Source: Clostridia bacterium
GTDB lineage: Bacteria > Bacillota > Clostridia > Lachnospirales > Lachnospiraceae
NCBI GenBank assembly: GCA_910575245.1
Contig: CAJTEN010000043.1
Coordinates: 1 to 34,083 of the forward strand
Reading direction: 5' to 3'
DNA length: 34,083 nt
How positions within the stretch are numbered: the first letter of the stretch is position 1; each line of letters begins with the position of its first letter. A program made the translations under genes and the position numbers. The notes beneath the pieces were generated by a model. It did not search any database. It saw only the letters and a list, made by a program, of their open reading frames with translations, and had not been told where the DNA came from. Positions 16,940-25,261 of the stretch are shown here, one piece after another.

Positions 16940-18127
16940 ATGATTGACAGAGAAACAATAAAGGCTGCGAAAGCAGTGGACATAAACATTATTTTTGAGG
17001 AATTTAATTGGGAGAAAGACAGGTATGGCAGAATCAGATGCCCACACCCCAACCATAATGACAGTACACCGAGCTGTGCATTTTCGGAATCAAGGAATAC
17101 CTGTAAGTGCTTTGGATGCGGAGAGACTTTTGATACCATTGATCTATACCAGTGCTTGTGTGAAAAAGTCAATGGAAGGGTAGTACCATTCTATAAAGCG
17201 GTAGAGGAAATCCTAAAGCTGGAAGATATGGCAAAGGGGAGTGGCGGTAATGCGGTGATAAATAACAGTAGTAGTCAGGCTTGTGGTTATCAGTTTGGCG
17301 GTAATAAGAGCAGTCAAGCCAGTAATGGTAACAATGTCACTCCCTATGAAATGATAGTCGGCAACAGCAGACCACTTACAGGATATGAATTAAATTATCT
17401 CCATGGCAGAGGGATAATCCTTTATGATTCCTACATTTATGATGGAGAAATCCATACAGCACAGAACGTTGACAAAGCATTGCGGACAGAGACAGACCAA
17501 AATGAAATCAATCGGTTGAATGAGATAAAGACCAAAGGCAGATTTTATAAGGGGATTGCTCCCATCCTGAGAGCGAACAGAATACAGATTAAGCATAACT
17601 ATTGGGAAGGTGTGAATAGTATTATTTACCTTGTTGACTACGAAGCTGATGATGAAGATGATTTGTGTCTTGACCAGTTCTATATGGATACAGAAAGACA
17701 CATGGCGATACAGAAAAGCTTTGACGGAAGCCATACAAAAAGGGCATTAGGAGCTTCTGATTTTAACTTTATCACAAAGGGGATGGAGCATAATAAGAAC
17801 AATGATATTTACATCTGTGAGGGTATGGAAGATGCTTTGTCCTGTTCCATGAATGGGATAAAGAGCATATCGCTTAACAGCATTGCAAACTTAAAATCCC
17901 TGACCCATTATCTGTTGGAGGAACATGTTCCTCACCGCAATGAGAGGTTTGTCATCTGCTTTGACCATGATGATGCTGGCAGAAAAGCGGTAGGGGAATT
18001 AAAAGGATTCTTTGAAGCATACAACCAGAATCTGCTGAAGAACCAGAAATATGATTATGTGGCATTAGATTATCCGCAAGAGTTCCATGATATAAATGAT
18101 TATTGGAAATCAAGGGTATTTGGATAA
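16940..18127 (+). CDS. DnaG-type DNA primase with CHC2 zinc finger and Toprim
   Basis: A 395-residue primase-like protein. The N-terminal CHC2-type zinc finger is seen as CPHPNHNDSTPS (34-45) and CKCFGCG (55-61). The C-terminal half has a Toprim core with the conserved Glu in IYICEGMEDALS and the DxD-type site in CFDHDDAGRKAVGEL. Bacterial DnaG is about 600 residues; the helicase-binding C-terminal domain is missing, as in many plasmid and phage primases. Start ATG 16940 was chosen because GGGAGGAAATT precedes it and the preceding 28 codons overlap the helicase end. A short Asn/Ser-rich linker (NNSSSQACGYQFGGNKSSQ) joins the domains. Confidence 0.88.
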   Translation: MIDRETIKAAKAVDINIIFEEFNWEKDRYGRIRCPHPNHNDSTPSCAFSESRNTCKCFGCGETFDTIDLYQCLCEKVNGRVVPFYKAVEEILKLEDMAKGSGGNAVINNSSSQACGYQFGGNKSSQASNGNNVTPYEMIVGNSRPLTGYELNYLHGRGIILYDSYIYDGEIHTAQNVDKALRTETDQNEINRLNEIKTKGRFYKGIAPILRANRIQIKHNYWEGVNSIIYLVDYEADDEDDLCLDQFYMDTERHMAIQKSFDGSHTKRALGASDFNFITKGMEHNKNNDIYICEGMEDALSCSMNGIKSISLNSIANLKSLTHYLLEEHVPHRNERFVICFDHDDAGRKAVGELKGFFEAYNQNLLKNQKYDYVALDYPQEFHDINDYWKSRVFG

Positions 18128-18147
18128 AAAACAATACTTTTTAATTG

Positions 18148-18303
18148 GAAAAAATATGCCTCTTAAAAAGAAAAAGATAGGTAGCATATAGATGGAAAGT
18201 GATTCACTCGGTAAAAGAAAACAGATATATATTTTTCTTTTGATTGGTATTTCACATCCAATAATGCACAACTCCACTTTTTCTTTTTTAGGGGCATATT
18301 TTC
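18148..18303 (-). repeat. Module-boundary palindrome, copy 2 (inverted)
   Basis: Roughly the reverse complement of copy 1 over its full length (GAAAAAATATGCCTCTTAAA at the left, TTTTTAGGGGCATATTTTC at the right), with an estimated nine of ten bases matching by eye. It follows the primase stop by about 20 bp and lacks the AT-rich tail that copies 1, 3 and 4 carry. Confidence 0.8.
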
Positions 18304-18373
18304 TTTTTATTATATTTTTCTTCTTCTTGTCTATAATCTATGGTCAATGAAAATAAGGATGGAAGTCCTTAAA

Positions 18374-18430
18374 ACAGGTTAAGACAGCAGAGAGACAGGT
18401 TGCAGTTTTACAGGTTTACATTGACAGGTT
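18374..18430 (+). repeat. Four ACAGGTT repeats upstream of DUF5688 gene
   Basis: ACAGGTT occurs at 18374, 18395, 18410 and 18424, spaced 21, 15 and 14 bp, in the 190-bp gap between copy 2 of the palindrome and the next gene. This may be an operator or an iteron-like cluster. Only four short copies are present, so chance cannot be excluded. Confidence 0.35.
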
Positions 18431-18491
18431 GCTAAAGGTGATGGCATGAGCCAGATATTTTATGTGCAAAGCACAGGAAGGAGAAATTTTT

Positions 18492-19463
18492 ATGCAGGGA
18501 AAAGATTTTAAAGAAAGGGATTGTATGTCATTTGATGGATTCTGTATATCTGTCAGGATCGACATACAAAGGAGGCTTGGCGACAGCTTCCTTGTTTATT
18601 TGAACGATGTCACCAAAAACAATGATACAAAGCTGAAAGCCTTAGTCATCACGGAGCAGGATACAAACCTGCACCCCAACATTTACATGGAGGGATTCTA
18701 TGACAGGTACAGGAATGGGGTTTCCCTTGTTGAAATTGAAGAGGCTATACTGCAGGTCTATCGGGAAAGCAGGACAGAAAAAAGGCTTGACATCTCCCTT
18801 TTCACAGATTGGAAGAAAGTGAAAGAGAGGATCATATTCAAACTTGTCAATTTCGACAGGAACAGGGAACTCCTGAATGATATTCCGCACAGGAAATTCC
18901 TTGACCTCGCCATTGTGTATGAATGTTTTCTGGGGGTGAATGATGGGGGCGGTGCATCCATACTTATCCATAACAGCCATCTGGATTTATGGAAAGTAAC
19001 AGAGGATGAACTGCATACCACAGCTTTCAGGAACACCCCTGAACTGATGGGGTGCAGTTTCCTGAATATGAAAGAAGTGCTCCAGAAGCTTATGGACAGT
19101 GAAGGGGAAAAGGAACTGCTGGAAGGCCTGTGGGGAGTGGAAGAAGCAGATGACAACAGGTTCCCCATGTATGTGCTGACCAACAGATACAAGATCCATG
19201 GGAATGGATGTATCCTTTACAAAAACCTCCTGAAAAAGATTTCGGAGGAATGGGGCTGTGACATCTGCATCATCCCTAGCAGTGTGCATGAAACTATACT
19301 GATGCCGATGGATAAAGTGGAAAGCTATGGGGGAATGTCACAGATGATCTGTGAGGCCAACAGAACGGCGGTCATGCCCGATGAAATCCTTTCAGACCAT
19401 CCATACCTGTTTGTCAGGGAGACAGGGAAAATCACAATGCAGGAGGGGATGGACTATGAATAA
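18492..19463 (+). CDS. DUF5688 family protein
   Basis: A 323-residue protein matching the DUF5688 type found in Lachnospiraceae accessory regions. The recognisable C-terminal part is YVLTNRYKIHGNGCILYKNLLKKI, then WGCDICIIPSSVHETILMP and a final acidic end. Function is unknown. I chose ATG 18492 because GGAAGGAG precedes it; the upstream 10 codons would lie in its ribosome binding site. The stop overlaps the SSB start by 8 bp. The 19-base start region (18476-18494) is identical to that of the DUF262 gene at 19953-19971, which suggests shared translation control or duplication of a start cassette. Confidence 0.8.
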   Translation: MQGKDFKERDCMSFDGFCISVRIDIQRRLGDSFLVYLNDVTKNNDTKLKALVITEQDTNLHPNIYMEGFYDRYRNGVSLVEIEEAILQVYRESRTEKRLDISLFTDWKKVKERIIFKLVNFDRNRELLNDIPHRKFLDLAIVYECFLGVNDGGGASILIHNSHLDLWKVTEDELHTTAFRNTPELMGCSFLNMKEVLQKLMDSEGEKELLEGLWGVEEADDNRFPMYVLTNRYKIHGNGCILYKNLLKKISEEWGCDICIIPSSVHETILMPMDKVESYGGMSQMICEANRTAVMPDEILSDHPYLFVRETGKITMQEGMDYE

Positions 19464-19863
19464 GGTAATTTTAAAAGGCAGATTAACAAGGGATCCCGAT
19501 GTGCGGTATACAACCAGCAGCGAGCCTGTCTGCATAGCAAGGTTTACACTTGCCGTTGAGGACAGGGAGAGGGCAAAAGGAGAAGATGGCAACTATCCAG
19601 CGAATTTTATCCCCTGTATATGCATGGGGAAGCTGGGGGAGATTGCGGAAGCAAACCTCTGTAAAGGCAAGGAGATTCTTCTTTGCGGAAAGATGCAGAG
19701 CGGGAGCTATACCAATAAAGAGGGGAAGAAAGTCTACACTCTCGAATGTTTCGTAAAGGAGATCGAATACTGTGGCAGAAAGGAAGATTCCCCTATGCCC
19801 TATGATGGCCAGGGATTTATGAACATCCCCGATGATTTGGATGAGGAACTGCCTTTCAGATAG
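19456..19863 (+). CDS. ssb: Single-stranded DNA-binding protein
   Basis: A 135-residue OB-fold SSB that coats single-stranded DNA in replication and recombination. MNKVILKGRLTRDPDVRYT is the classic SSB start; FTLAVEDRER and NFIPCICMGKLGEIAEANLCKGKEILLCGKMQSGSY follow, and the C-terminus is DDLDEELPFR, an acidic tail that normally ends in DDDIPF and recruits partner proteins. Here the last residues are LPFR instead of IPF, so partner binding may be altered. The start ATG 19456 overlaps the upstream stop. It is a second, element-specific SSB next to primase and helicase and it supports a replication role. Confidence 0.93.
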   Translation: MNKVILKGRLTRDPDVRYTTSSEPVCIARFTLAVEDRERAKGEDGNYPANFIPCICMGKLGEIAEANLCKGKEILLCGKMQSGSYTNKEGKKVYTLECFVKEIEYCGRKEDSPMPYDGQGFMNIPDDLDEELPFR

Positions 19864-19968
19864 GCAGTGCATTACAACTATATAGGATATTTACAGGAAT
19901 GGGAGCGGTGCTGTGATACTGTCACAGGCATTGGTTCCATATTTTTATTTTCGGAAGGAGAAATTTTT

Positions 19969-21363
19969 ATGAACAGGACAAAATTATCATGGACAGTCGC
20001 AAACATAGAGAAGATGCACAAGGACAAGAAGGTGCTTTCCTTTGACCACCCGATACAGCGAAAATCGGAGATTTGGACACATGCACAGAAATCGCTTCTT
20101 ATCCATTCCATGCTTGCCAACTACCCTGTGCCCAACATTTATGTGCTTCGGGAGGACAGCGAGCAGGTGGATGAAAAGAAGAAGCCCATCTTTAATTATT
20201 ATGTTATGGACGGCAAGCAGAGGCTCACAAGCACACTGTCTTATATCTGGGGAGATTTTCCCTTGGATGATAATATTCCTAACATTATTGTTGAGGACAC
20301 AGAGTATCCGATTGCTGGGAAGTATTTCTGTGATTTGGAAGAGCCTGTGCAGTATGAAATCAAAAGATACAAGTTTGAAATCATTGCATTTGAGGACTGC
20401 GGCAATCGGGAGATAGAGGAAATCTTCTTCCGACTGAACAACAGCACGGCACTCACAAAATCACAGATTGCGAAGGCTAAGATTGGTGTGGAGCTGGCAG
20501 GGATTGTCAGCGAGATTCTGGAATCCAGATTCTTTTCGGTGAGCTGCAGCTTTACAGGGGCACAGTTAAAAGCAAGCGATGACCAGAGATGCCTGTTACA
20601 GGCTATGATGCTCCTTGACACCAACTATGTGAGTGGTTTTGAACTGAAAGATTTTTCGGAAAATTCCATTTTGGAATATTCGGAAAGCATAAGGGAGAGC
20701 TACAGTGATAAGCAGATTGTCACACTCAGGTCTGCAATCGAATACCTGACGGATGCCTTTCCTGAAAAGAACAAACAGCTTAAGAAGATTAACATCCCCA
20801 TGCTGATTTACCTTGCTGATGTGGCAATGGATGCAGGGATAGTAAAGCCTATGTATCTGCGGCAGTGGTGGGAGTTCTTCACAGAGGAAGATTCCCTGTT
20901 TGAGGACTACAAGCTGTTCTGCTCAACAGGCTCCACGAAATTGGAAAAGGTCAACGGGAGACTGGCGGTTATGGTTAAGAGCTTCTGCCTCTACCATGAG
21001 ATTGAGATTCCAGAAGAACTGAAAGACATGGTGGCGGAAGTGGAGGAAAAGATTGCCCTTATAAAAGAAGAAAGGGAAAAGGAATCTTCATTGGAAGCTG
21101 ATCCTGTGCTGGAAGAAAAGGAGGGCGGCGATGCCCCTGATGCGGAAAATACAGAGCAGGAGGAAGAACAGCCATTATTGGAACAGGAAGAATCTGATTC
21201 AGAGGAACAGGGAGAAATATCTGTTGTTCAGAAGTGTGCAGATGCTCCCATAGCACAGGAGGATACCCCTGAAATTCAGGAAGAAGATGCAGGGCATTGT
21301 AAAGATGGCCCTGAACCTCCCGAAACAGGGGAAGGTGGTCTTCCTGTGGATGCAGAGGAATGA
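19969..21363 (+). CDS. DUF262 domain protein (ParB-like nuclease fold)
   Basis: A 464-residue protein with the DUF262/GmrS-type motif: QR-like HPIQRKSEIW (28-37) followed by VMDGKQRLTS (79-88), the signature of the nucleotide-cleaving ParB-like fold. The C-terminal 90 residues are strongly acidic and low complexity (EE, ED and Glu-rich repeats), with no GmrD-type DUF1524 HNH domain, so this is not a standard GmrSD restriction enzyme. The start ATG 19969 follows GGAAGGAG. It stands between SSB and RadC-type genes. A role in DNA processing or in host defence are both possible. Confidence 0.82.
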   Translation: MNRTKLSWTVANIEKMHKDKKVLSFDHPIQRKSEIWTHAQKSLLIHSMLANYPVPNIYVLREDSEQVDEKKKPIFNYYVMDGKQRLTSTLSYIWGDFPLDDNIPNIIVEDTEYPIAGKYFCDLEEPVQYEIKRYKFEIIAFEDCGNREIEEIFFRLNNSTALTKSQIAKAKIGVELAGIVSEILESRFFSVSCSFTGAQLKASDDQRCLLQAMMLLDTNYVSGFELKDFSENSILEYSESIRESYSDKQIVTLRSAIEYLTDAFPEKNKQLKKINIPMLIYLADVAMDAGIVKPMYLRQWWEFFTEEDSLFEDYKLFCSTGSTKLEKVNGRLAVMVKSFCLYHEIEIPEELKDMVAEVEEKIALIKEEREKESSLEADPVLEEKEGGDAPDAENTEQEEEQPLLEQEESDSEEQGEISVVQKCADAPIAQEDTPEIQEEDAGHCKDGPEPPETGEGGLPVDAEE

Positions 21364-21394
21364 TACAGCCTGCATAAAAATTTCATATAGAGGC

Positions 21395-21447
21395 GTGGCG
21401 GTTATATGAGCCACAGGACAGGGGCAGGCAGGAATGTCTGCCCCTTT
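21395..21447 (+). promoter_or_regulatory. Two hairpins ahead of the 191-aa gene
   Basis: GTGGC/GCCAC (21395-21414) and GGGGCAG/CTGCCCC (21421-21444), followed by TTTATC, lie in the 97-bp gap between the DUF262 stop and the next start. The second could be a weak terminator or attenuator. Confidence 0.5.
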
Positions 21448-21460
21448 ATCAAAGGAAAGG

Positions 21461-22036
21461 ATGGTAGTTCATATGAAGACATTGGCTGACTATGTGGAGA
21501 TAATCGAAAACAACATGGAGTGTGTAATCCTGAAAGTGAAGCCTGACAGCAGGATGGCCCTTATCGCTCTGGGATGCTTCAATGGCAATGAAGAGATGAT
21601 CAGGCTCACAAAAGGGGAGACACAGACCTGCACCCTGTTCTACAAAGATGGGGGTATCTCTTCATGGAGCTGGGGGAGCAGGGGGCATACCCTTGTATCT
21701 GACAGCACCTCTAAATGCGGAGAGATGGTCCAGCACTGTCTGGAGGAGGATTTCGACATCTGCATGGCTGGAAGCAGGAAGGACATCGAGATGACACTCC
21801 ATATCAGAAAGATTGGAGACAGCACAGGCATGGTGATGGTCTATAAACTGATGTGGTTCAGAGAGGATAACATCTGCATCCACAAGAATGGCCGATACCT
21901 TATGCACATGGACAGTCTGGAGAAAGCGAAGGACTATGTATACAACAGGATTGAATTTGTGGATGAGGAGCAGTCTGTCGCTGGGACTGGGTGTCAGGTG
22001 CTTGAGATCACAGGATTCAGGATACAGAAAGGGTAA
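21461..22036 (+). CDS. Uncharacterised cargo protein (191 aa)
   Basis: A soluble protein of 191 residues. Two Met codons compete: ATG 21461 (with AAAGGA four bases upstream) and ATG 21473 (12 bases after GGAAAGG). I give the longer one with low certainty. The sequence has regular alternating strands (MECVILKVKPDSRMALIALG; DISSWSWG region; GMVMVYKLMWFREDN) with Trp-rich loops but no motif I recognise. It is followed after 11 bp by the RadC-type gene and lies in the same direction, so it is probably co-transcribed. Confidence 0.65.
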   Translation: MVVHMKTLADYVEIIENNMECVILKVKPDSRMALIALGCFNGNEEMIRLTKGETQTCTLFYKDGGISSWSWGSRGHTLVSDSTSKCGEMVQHCLEEDFDICMAGSRKDIEMTLHIRKIGDSTGMVMVYKLMWFREDNICIHKNGRYLMHMDSLEKAKDYVYNRIEFVDEEQSVAGTGCQVLEITGFRIQKG

Positions 22037-22047
22037 GGGATTGTAAT

Positions 22048-22512
22048 ATGCAGATCAACTTCTATGAAGCCAGACTGTCCGAAGATGACAGGACAATGCT
22101 GGTAAAGGAAAAAGGGGTGGATTATGAGGATGGGAAACTGAACAGCCCAAAAGGCATTGCAATGATGATGCGGAAGCTCCTGAACATGGGGCAGATGGCG
22201 GAGGAGCACTGTTACATGATCGCCATGAACAGCTCCTGCAAGGTCCTTGGGATATTCCTTATCTCCAAAGGGACAGTGAATGTCAGCCTTATCTCACCGA
22301 GGGAGGTCTATATCAGGGCATTGCTTTCAGGGGCGGTGCAGATCGTCCTCTGCCATAACCACCCGTCAGGATGTGCCGTGCCGAGTGAATCAGATATGGA
22401 GGCAACAAAAAAAGTTAAGGAAGCTGGGAAACTGATGGGCATAGCCCTTGCGGACCATATCATCATTGGGGGCGATTCCTATTTGAGCTTTAAAGAAGCA
22501 GAGATATTGTGA
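22048..22512 (+). CDS. RadC-type JAB/MPN domain protein
   Basis: A 154-residue protein that is mostly one RadC-like JAB domain (PF04002). The signature is IVLCHNHPSG (His103, His105 and Pro-Ser-Gly) with Asp116 of PSESDMEAT, a zinc-binding motif. Cellular RadC is about 220 residues and also has an N-terminal helix-hairpin-helix; this form lacks it, as is common on mobile elements. The biochemical role of RadC-type proteins is debated. The gene ends overlapping a GTG start of the next frame, but the J-domain gene probably begins 15 bp later. Confidence 0.9.
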   Translation: MQINFYEARLSEDDRTMLVKEKGVDYEDGKLNSPKGIAMMMRKLLNMGQMAEEHCYMIAMNSSCKVLGIFLISKGTVNVSLISPREVYIRALLSGAVQIVLCHNHPSGCAVPSESDMEATKKVKEAGKLMGIALADHIIIGGDSYLSFKEAEIL

Positions 22513-22526
22513 AAGGATGGTGCTTT

Positions 22527-23039
22527 ATGAAATGGTTCAAAGATGTTAATTCGTTGGAGGAACTGCGGAAGCTGTACAGGAGGCTTGTTGTGGAGCATCA
22601 TCCTGATAACGGCGGTTCAGAGGATATCATCAAAGAAGTCAATGCAGAGTATGACATTTTGTTCAAGAGACTGAAAAGTGATTTTGAGCATAAGGACACA
22701 TACAAAGATGCAACCGACAAGCAGAAGCAGGCCTATGACTGGCAGAAAGACAAGCTGATCAGGGAAAAGGTCATGCAGCTTGCAAGGTTTGAAGGGATCA
22801 AGGTGGAGATTATTGGTGTCTGGATATGGGTGTCCAACTGCTATGCCTACCGAAAGGAACTGAAAGAGTTAGGCTTCCACTGGGCAAGGCAGAAGCAGAT
22901 GTGGTATCTGCATTTTGACGATTTCCACAAGTTTAGCTCAAAACCTGCTTCCATGAGCTATATCAGGGAAAAATATGGCTGTGTGGAAGTCAGGTTTAAA
23001 AAGGACACAGAGGAAAAGAAAAAGATTGCAAAAGCATAA
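22527..23039 (+). CDS. J-domain protein
   Basis: A 170-residue protein with an N-terminal J domain: LEELRKLYRRLVVEHHPDNGGSEDIIKEVNAEYDILFKRL, with the essential HPD at residues 25-27. J domains stimulate Hsp70 (DnaK) ATPase. The C-terminal 90 residues carry an aromatic-rich domain (GVWIWVSNCYAYRKELKELGFHWARQKQMWYLHFDDF) that resembles domains found next to DnaJ-like sequences in plasmids and phages. The start ATG 22527 has AAAGGATGG upstream. Element-encoded J proteins can direct host DnaK to load or dismantle replication complexes, which fits the neighbours, but this is inference. Confidence 0.88.
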   Translation: MKWFKDVNSLEELRKLYRRLVVEHHPDNGGSEDIIKEVNAEYDILFKRLKSDFEHKDTYKDATDKQKQAYDWQKDKLIREKVMQLARFEGIKVEIIGVWIWVSNCYAYRKELKELGFHWARQKQMWYLHFDDFHKFSSKPASMSYIREKYGCVEVRFKKDTEEKKKIAKA

Positions 23040-23058
23040 AGGAAAAGAGGTAGATATT

Positions 23059-23487
23059 ATGATGGATTTAAAAACTGCCAGCCCACAGGAGATTGCGAAG
23101 TATTTCTCCTATGAGGTAAACAACATGTTCTTCAAGCCTGATAAGATAGCAGAGGAACAGAATGGCTCCAGACAGATGGAGGATTTGGACATCTGCTGGA
23201 TAAAGGTAATATCTGACAGCGGATACAGGACAGATTTGAGGAATGAAGCATCCGCAAAAACAGGCAGACAGCTTGCGGAGATTCCCTTTGTTAAGAGGAA
23301 GATGGAATCTGTCAGCAATGGGAAGATGGAAAAAGTGGCAAAGGAGATGGCAATAGACCACAGGACTTTGCAGCAGACTTTTTCAGGGCTTGTGTTTTTC
23401 CATTTTCTGCAGTCCTGTGATAAGGAAGAATCTGAAGAGCTTATTGCGGTTATGGGTGAATCCTTTTACAGGTTGCCCCTGATCTGA
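23059..23487 (+). CDS. Small uncharacterised cargo protein (142 aa)
   Basis: A 142-residue protein beginning at ATG 23059 (MMDLKTASPQEIAKYF) after AAAGAGGTAG. It is mostly helical, with a conserved-looking middle block (LDICWIKVISDSGYRTDLRNEASAK) and a helical tail (AIDHRTLQQTFSGLVFFHFLQSCDKEE). No motif is recognised. It follows the J-domain gene by 20 bp and is likely co-transcribed. Confidence 0.65.
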   Translation: MMDLKTASPQEIAKYFSYEVNNMFFKPDKIAEEQNGSRQMEDLDICWIKVISDSGYRTDLRNEASAKTGRQLAEIPFVKRKMESVSNGKMEKVAKEMAIDHRTLQQTFSGLVFFHFLQSCDKEESEELIAVMGESFYRLPLI

Positions 23488-23504
23488 AAGGAGAATGATG
23501 TTTT

Positions 23505-23774
23505 ATGGGAATTGATTTAAACGAAATCAGGAAGCATGTGGAGCTATATTTTAAAGAGCATCTTCCTAAATATACAGTATTGGAGATTAGGCAGAAATCT
23601 TATCATCCAGCGGACAATTATCTTTGGATGGTATCGGCAAAGAAAGAGGATGGCACTTATGCGGTGTGGACTGCATGGAATGAATCAAGCCAGAGCCTTA
23701 ACTTTGGGCATTATAACCTGAAATCCATAGAGGACTGTGAAAAGGTGTTTGAAGAATTTTATTTTAAAGGATAG
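23505..23774 (+). CDS. Small uncharacterised cargo protein (89 aa)
   Basis: An 89-residue protein starting at ATG 23505 after AAAGGAGA. The sequence (LDNYLWMVSAKKEDGTYAVWTAWNESSQSLNFGHYNLKS) looks like a small beta-rich fold with aromatic residues. No known family is recognised. It closes the run of co-directed genes before the Rpn unit. Confidence 0.65.
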   Translation: MGIDLNEIRKHVELYFKEHLPKYTVLEIRQKSYHPADNYLWMVSAKKEDGTYAVWTAWNESSQSLNFGHYNLKSIEDCEKVFEEFYFKG

Positions 23775-23781
23775 GAACAGG

Positions 23782-23809
23782 GGAACTCTGGCTTTCGGGC
23801 TGGGGTTCC
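23782..23809 (+). terminator. Hairpin between small gene and Rpn unit
   Basis: An 11-pair stem including G-U pairs (GGAACTCTGGC with GGCTGGGGTTCC) ends 23809 and is followed by TTAAT. It is a probable terminator of the 18492-23774 operon, though the T-run is poor. Confidence 0.5.
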
Positions 23810-23829
23810 TTAATATCCCCTGTCAGACC

Positions 23830-23858
23830 TTGAAATCAACGGGGTTTGATAGTATACT
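23830..23858 (+). promoter_or_regulatory. Promoter of the Rpn nuclease gene
   Basis: TTGAAA (23830-23835), 17-nt spacer and TATACT (23853-23858) precede the ATG at 23888 by a suitable distance. Together with the terminators at both sides, this makes the Rpn gene an independent transcription unit. Confidence 0.6.
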
Positions 23859-23887
23859 AAAAGAAGCAGAGGGAAGGAATCGTAAGG

Positions 23888-24847
23888 ATGGCAAAGAAAA
23901 CACAGGACTTAAAACCAGATACAGTGCTAAAGAATTACTGGAGTGGTAATGAGCAGTTTGCCGACCTCTTCAATGCAGTGCTGTTTGAGGGAAAACAGGC
24001 CATCAGGCCAGAGGAGCTGGAGGATGTGGATACGGAGGAATCCTCTGTATTGGAGCATAAGGACTATGCGGAGAGCATCAGGGCATCCAGAGACAATATA
24101 AAGGTAAGCAAGAGATCCACCGCATTTGGAGTGGAGCTTGTGATGCTGGGAATGGAATCACAGGAGCATATCCACTATGCAATGCCTATGCGAATTATGG
24201 GATATGACTACGGCACTTATAAAAAGCAGTATGACAGCAATGCTAAGAAGTATCAGACAGCAAAGGGGCTGGAAGAAGATGAATACCTGTCGGGGATGAA
24301 AAAGACAGACAGGTTTATCCCAGTCATTACGATGGTTGTCTACTATGGTGAGAAGCCATGGGATGGGGCAGTATCGCTCCATGGGATGTTAAATATTACC
24401 GAAGAAATGAAAGCATTTGTGAATGACTATAAGATTCTGCTTGTGGAGGCGAGGGAGAACAGCCTGACACTCCATAATATGAAGAATGTGGCTTTTTTCA
24501 ATCTGATGAAAGTGATTCTTGATAAAAGCCTGTCAAGGGATGAAGCAAGGAAAAAAGTCATAGACTATGCAAGGGAACACAAGGTAGATAAGTCTGTGAT
24601 TATGACAGTGGCAGGAGCAACCAACTGTAAGATTGATTATAATGCGTTATCTGAGAAAGGAGATTTTGATATGTGTACTTTGTTTGATGAAATTGCAAAA
24701 GAAAATGAAGCAAAGGGCATTGTTGAGACAGGATTTGATTTTGGGCTTTCTGAAAATGATATATTGAAAAGGTTGCAGGAGAAACTGAACCTGTCATTGC
24801 AGATGGCACAGGAATATATCAAAATGTTTGGAAAGCAGACAGTGTAA
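23888..24847 (+). CDS. Rpn family recombination-promoting nuclease (PD-(D/E)XK transposase-like)
   Basis: A 319-residue protein of the Rpn/YhgA-like group, DNA nucleases linked to gene exchange. The N-terminal part (QFADLFNAVLFEGKQAIRPEELEDVDTEESSVL) is the typical Rpn opening; STAFGVELVMLGMESQEHIHYAMPMRIMGYDYGTYKKQ is the core with the expected acidic and Gln-Glu residues (GVEsQE); YYGEKPWDGA is a conserved Rpn motif. The C-terminal helical region (EGIVETGFDFGLSENDILKRLQEK) is a repeat-like tail. Start ATG 23888 has AAGGA. It has its own promoter and terminator, like a cargo 'moron' gene. Confidence 0.87.
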   Translation: MAKKTQDLKPDTVLKNYWSGNEQFADLFNAVLFEGKQAIRPEELEDVDTEESSVLEHKDYAESIRASRDNIKVSKRSTAFGVELVMLGMESQEHIHYAMPMRIMGYDYGTYKKQYDSNAKKYQTAKGLEEDEYLSGMKKTDRFIPVITMVVYYGEKPWDGAVSLHGMLNITEEMKAFVNDYKILLVEARENSLTLHNMKNVAFFNLMKVILDKSLSRDEARKKVIDYAREHKVDKSVIMTVAGATNCKIDYNALSEKGDFDMCTLFDEIAKENEAKGIVETGFDFGLSENDILKRLQEKLNLSLQMAQEYIKMFGKQTV

Positions 24848-24871
24848 GAAACTGACTGTAAAGGCATTATG

Positions 24872-24896
24872 AATCCCCCAGAGATGGGGGATTTTG
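24872..24896 (+). terminator. Intrinsic terminator of Rpn gene
   Basis: A 9-bp stem (AATCCCCCA/TGGGGGATT, 24872-24893) with a GAGA tetraloop and a T-run follows the stop codon by about 25 bp. Confidence 0.9.
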
Positions 24897-24905
24897 TCAT
24901 TTGGA

Positions 24906-25058
24906 GCTAGACAAGCCTTGTCTAGCATAGGAATGTCAGTTTTTCCAGTAAAATCAATACTTTCAGGGGTTTTGGAGAGGAGAAGAAGTCTATTTTTTCC
25001 TTATATATAATATATACTTTAGCTGTTGTTAGAATATATGGTTTAAGTATTTTCTGAT
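24906..25058 (-). repeat. AT-rich repeat tail with GCTAGACA hairpin, copy 3 (inverted)
   Basis: In inverted order compared with copies 1 and 4: the hairpin GCTAGACA/TGTCTAGC (24906-24926, perfect 8-bp stem) comes first, then the ATATATA region (TTCCTTATATATAATATATAC), then the palindrome. Similarity to the other tails is clear but lower. Confidence 0.65.
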
Positions 25059-25213
25059 AAAAAAATCTGCCTCATAAAAGAAAAAGGTAGGTATGGGCTG
25101 TATTGGAATGGAACTGCATGTTAAAGAAAAATAAGATTGTCTTTTTTTGACAGGTAGTAGCCATTACAGAACCTGAATCCCTTATTTTTCTTTTTAATAG
25201 GCAGATGTTTTTG
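25059..25213. repeat. Module-boundary palindrome, copy 3
   Basis: An imperfect palindrome of about 155 bp starting AATCTGCCTCATAAAAG and ending TTTTTAATAGGCAGATG. Its right arm matches the right arm of copy 4 on the same strand, although its tail is inverted relative to copy 4, so arms and tails appear to have been shuffled. Confidence 0.7.
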
Positions 25214-25261
25214 TTTTAGAAAAATTCTGATTTTAGTTATAATTTATATGGCAGGTGTCTA

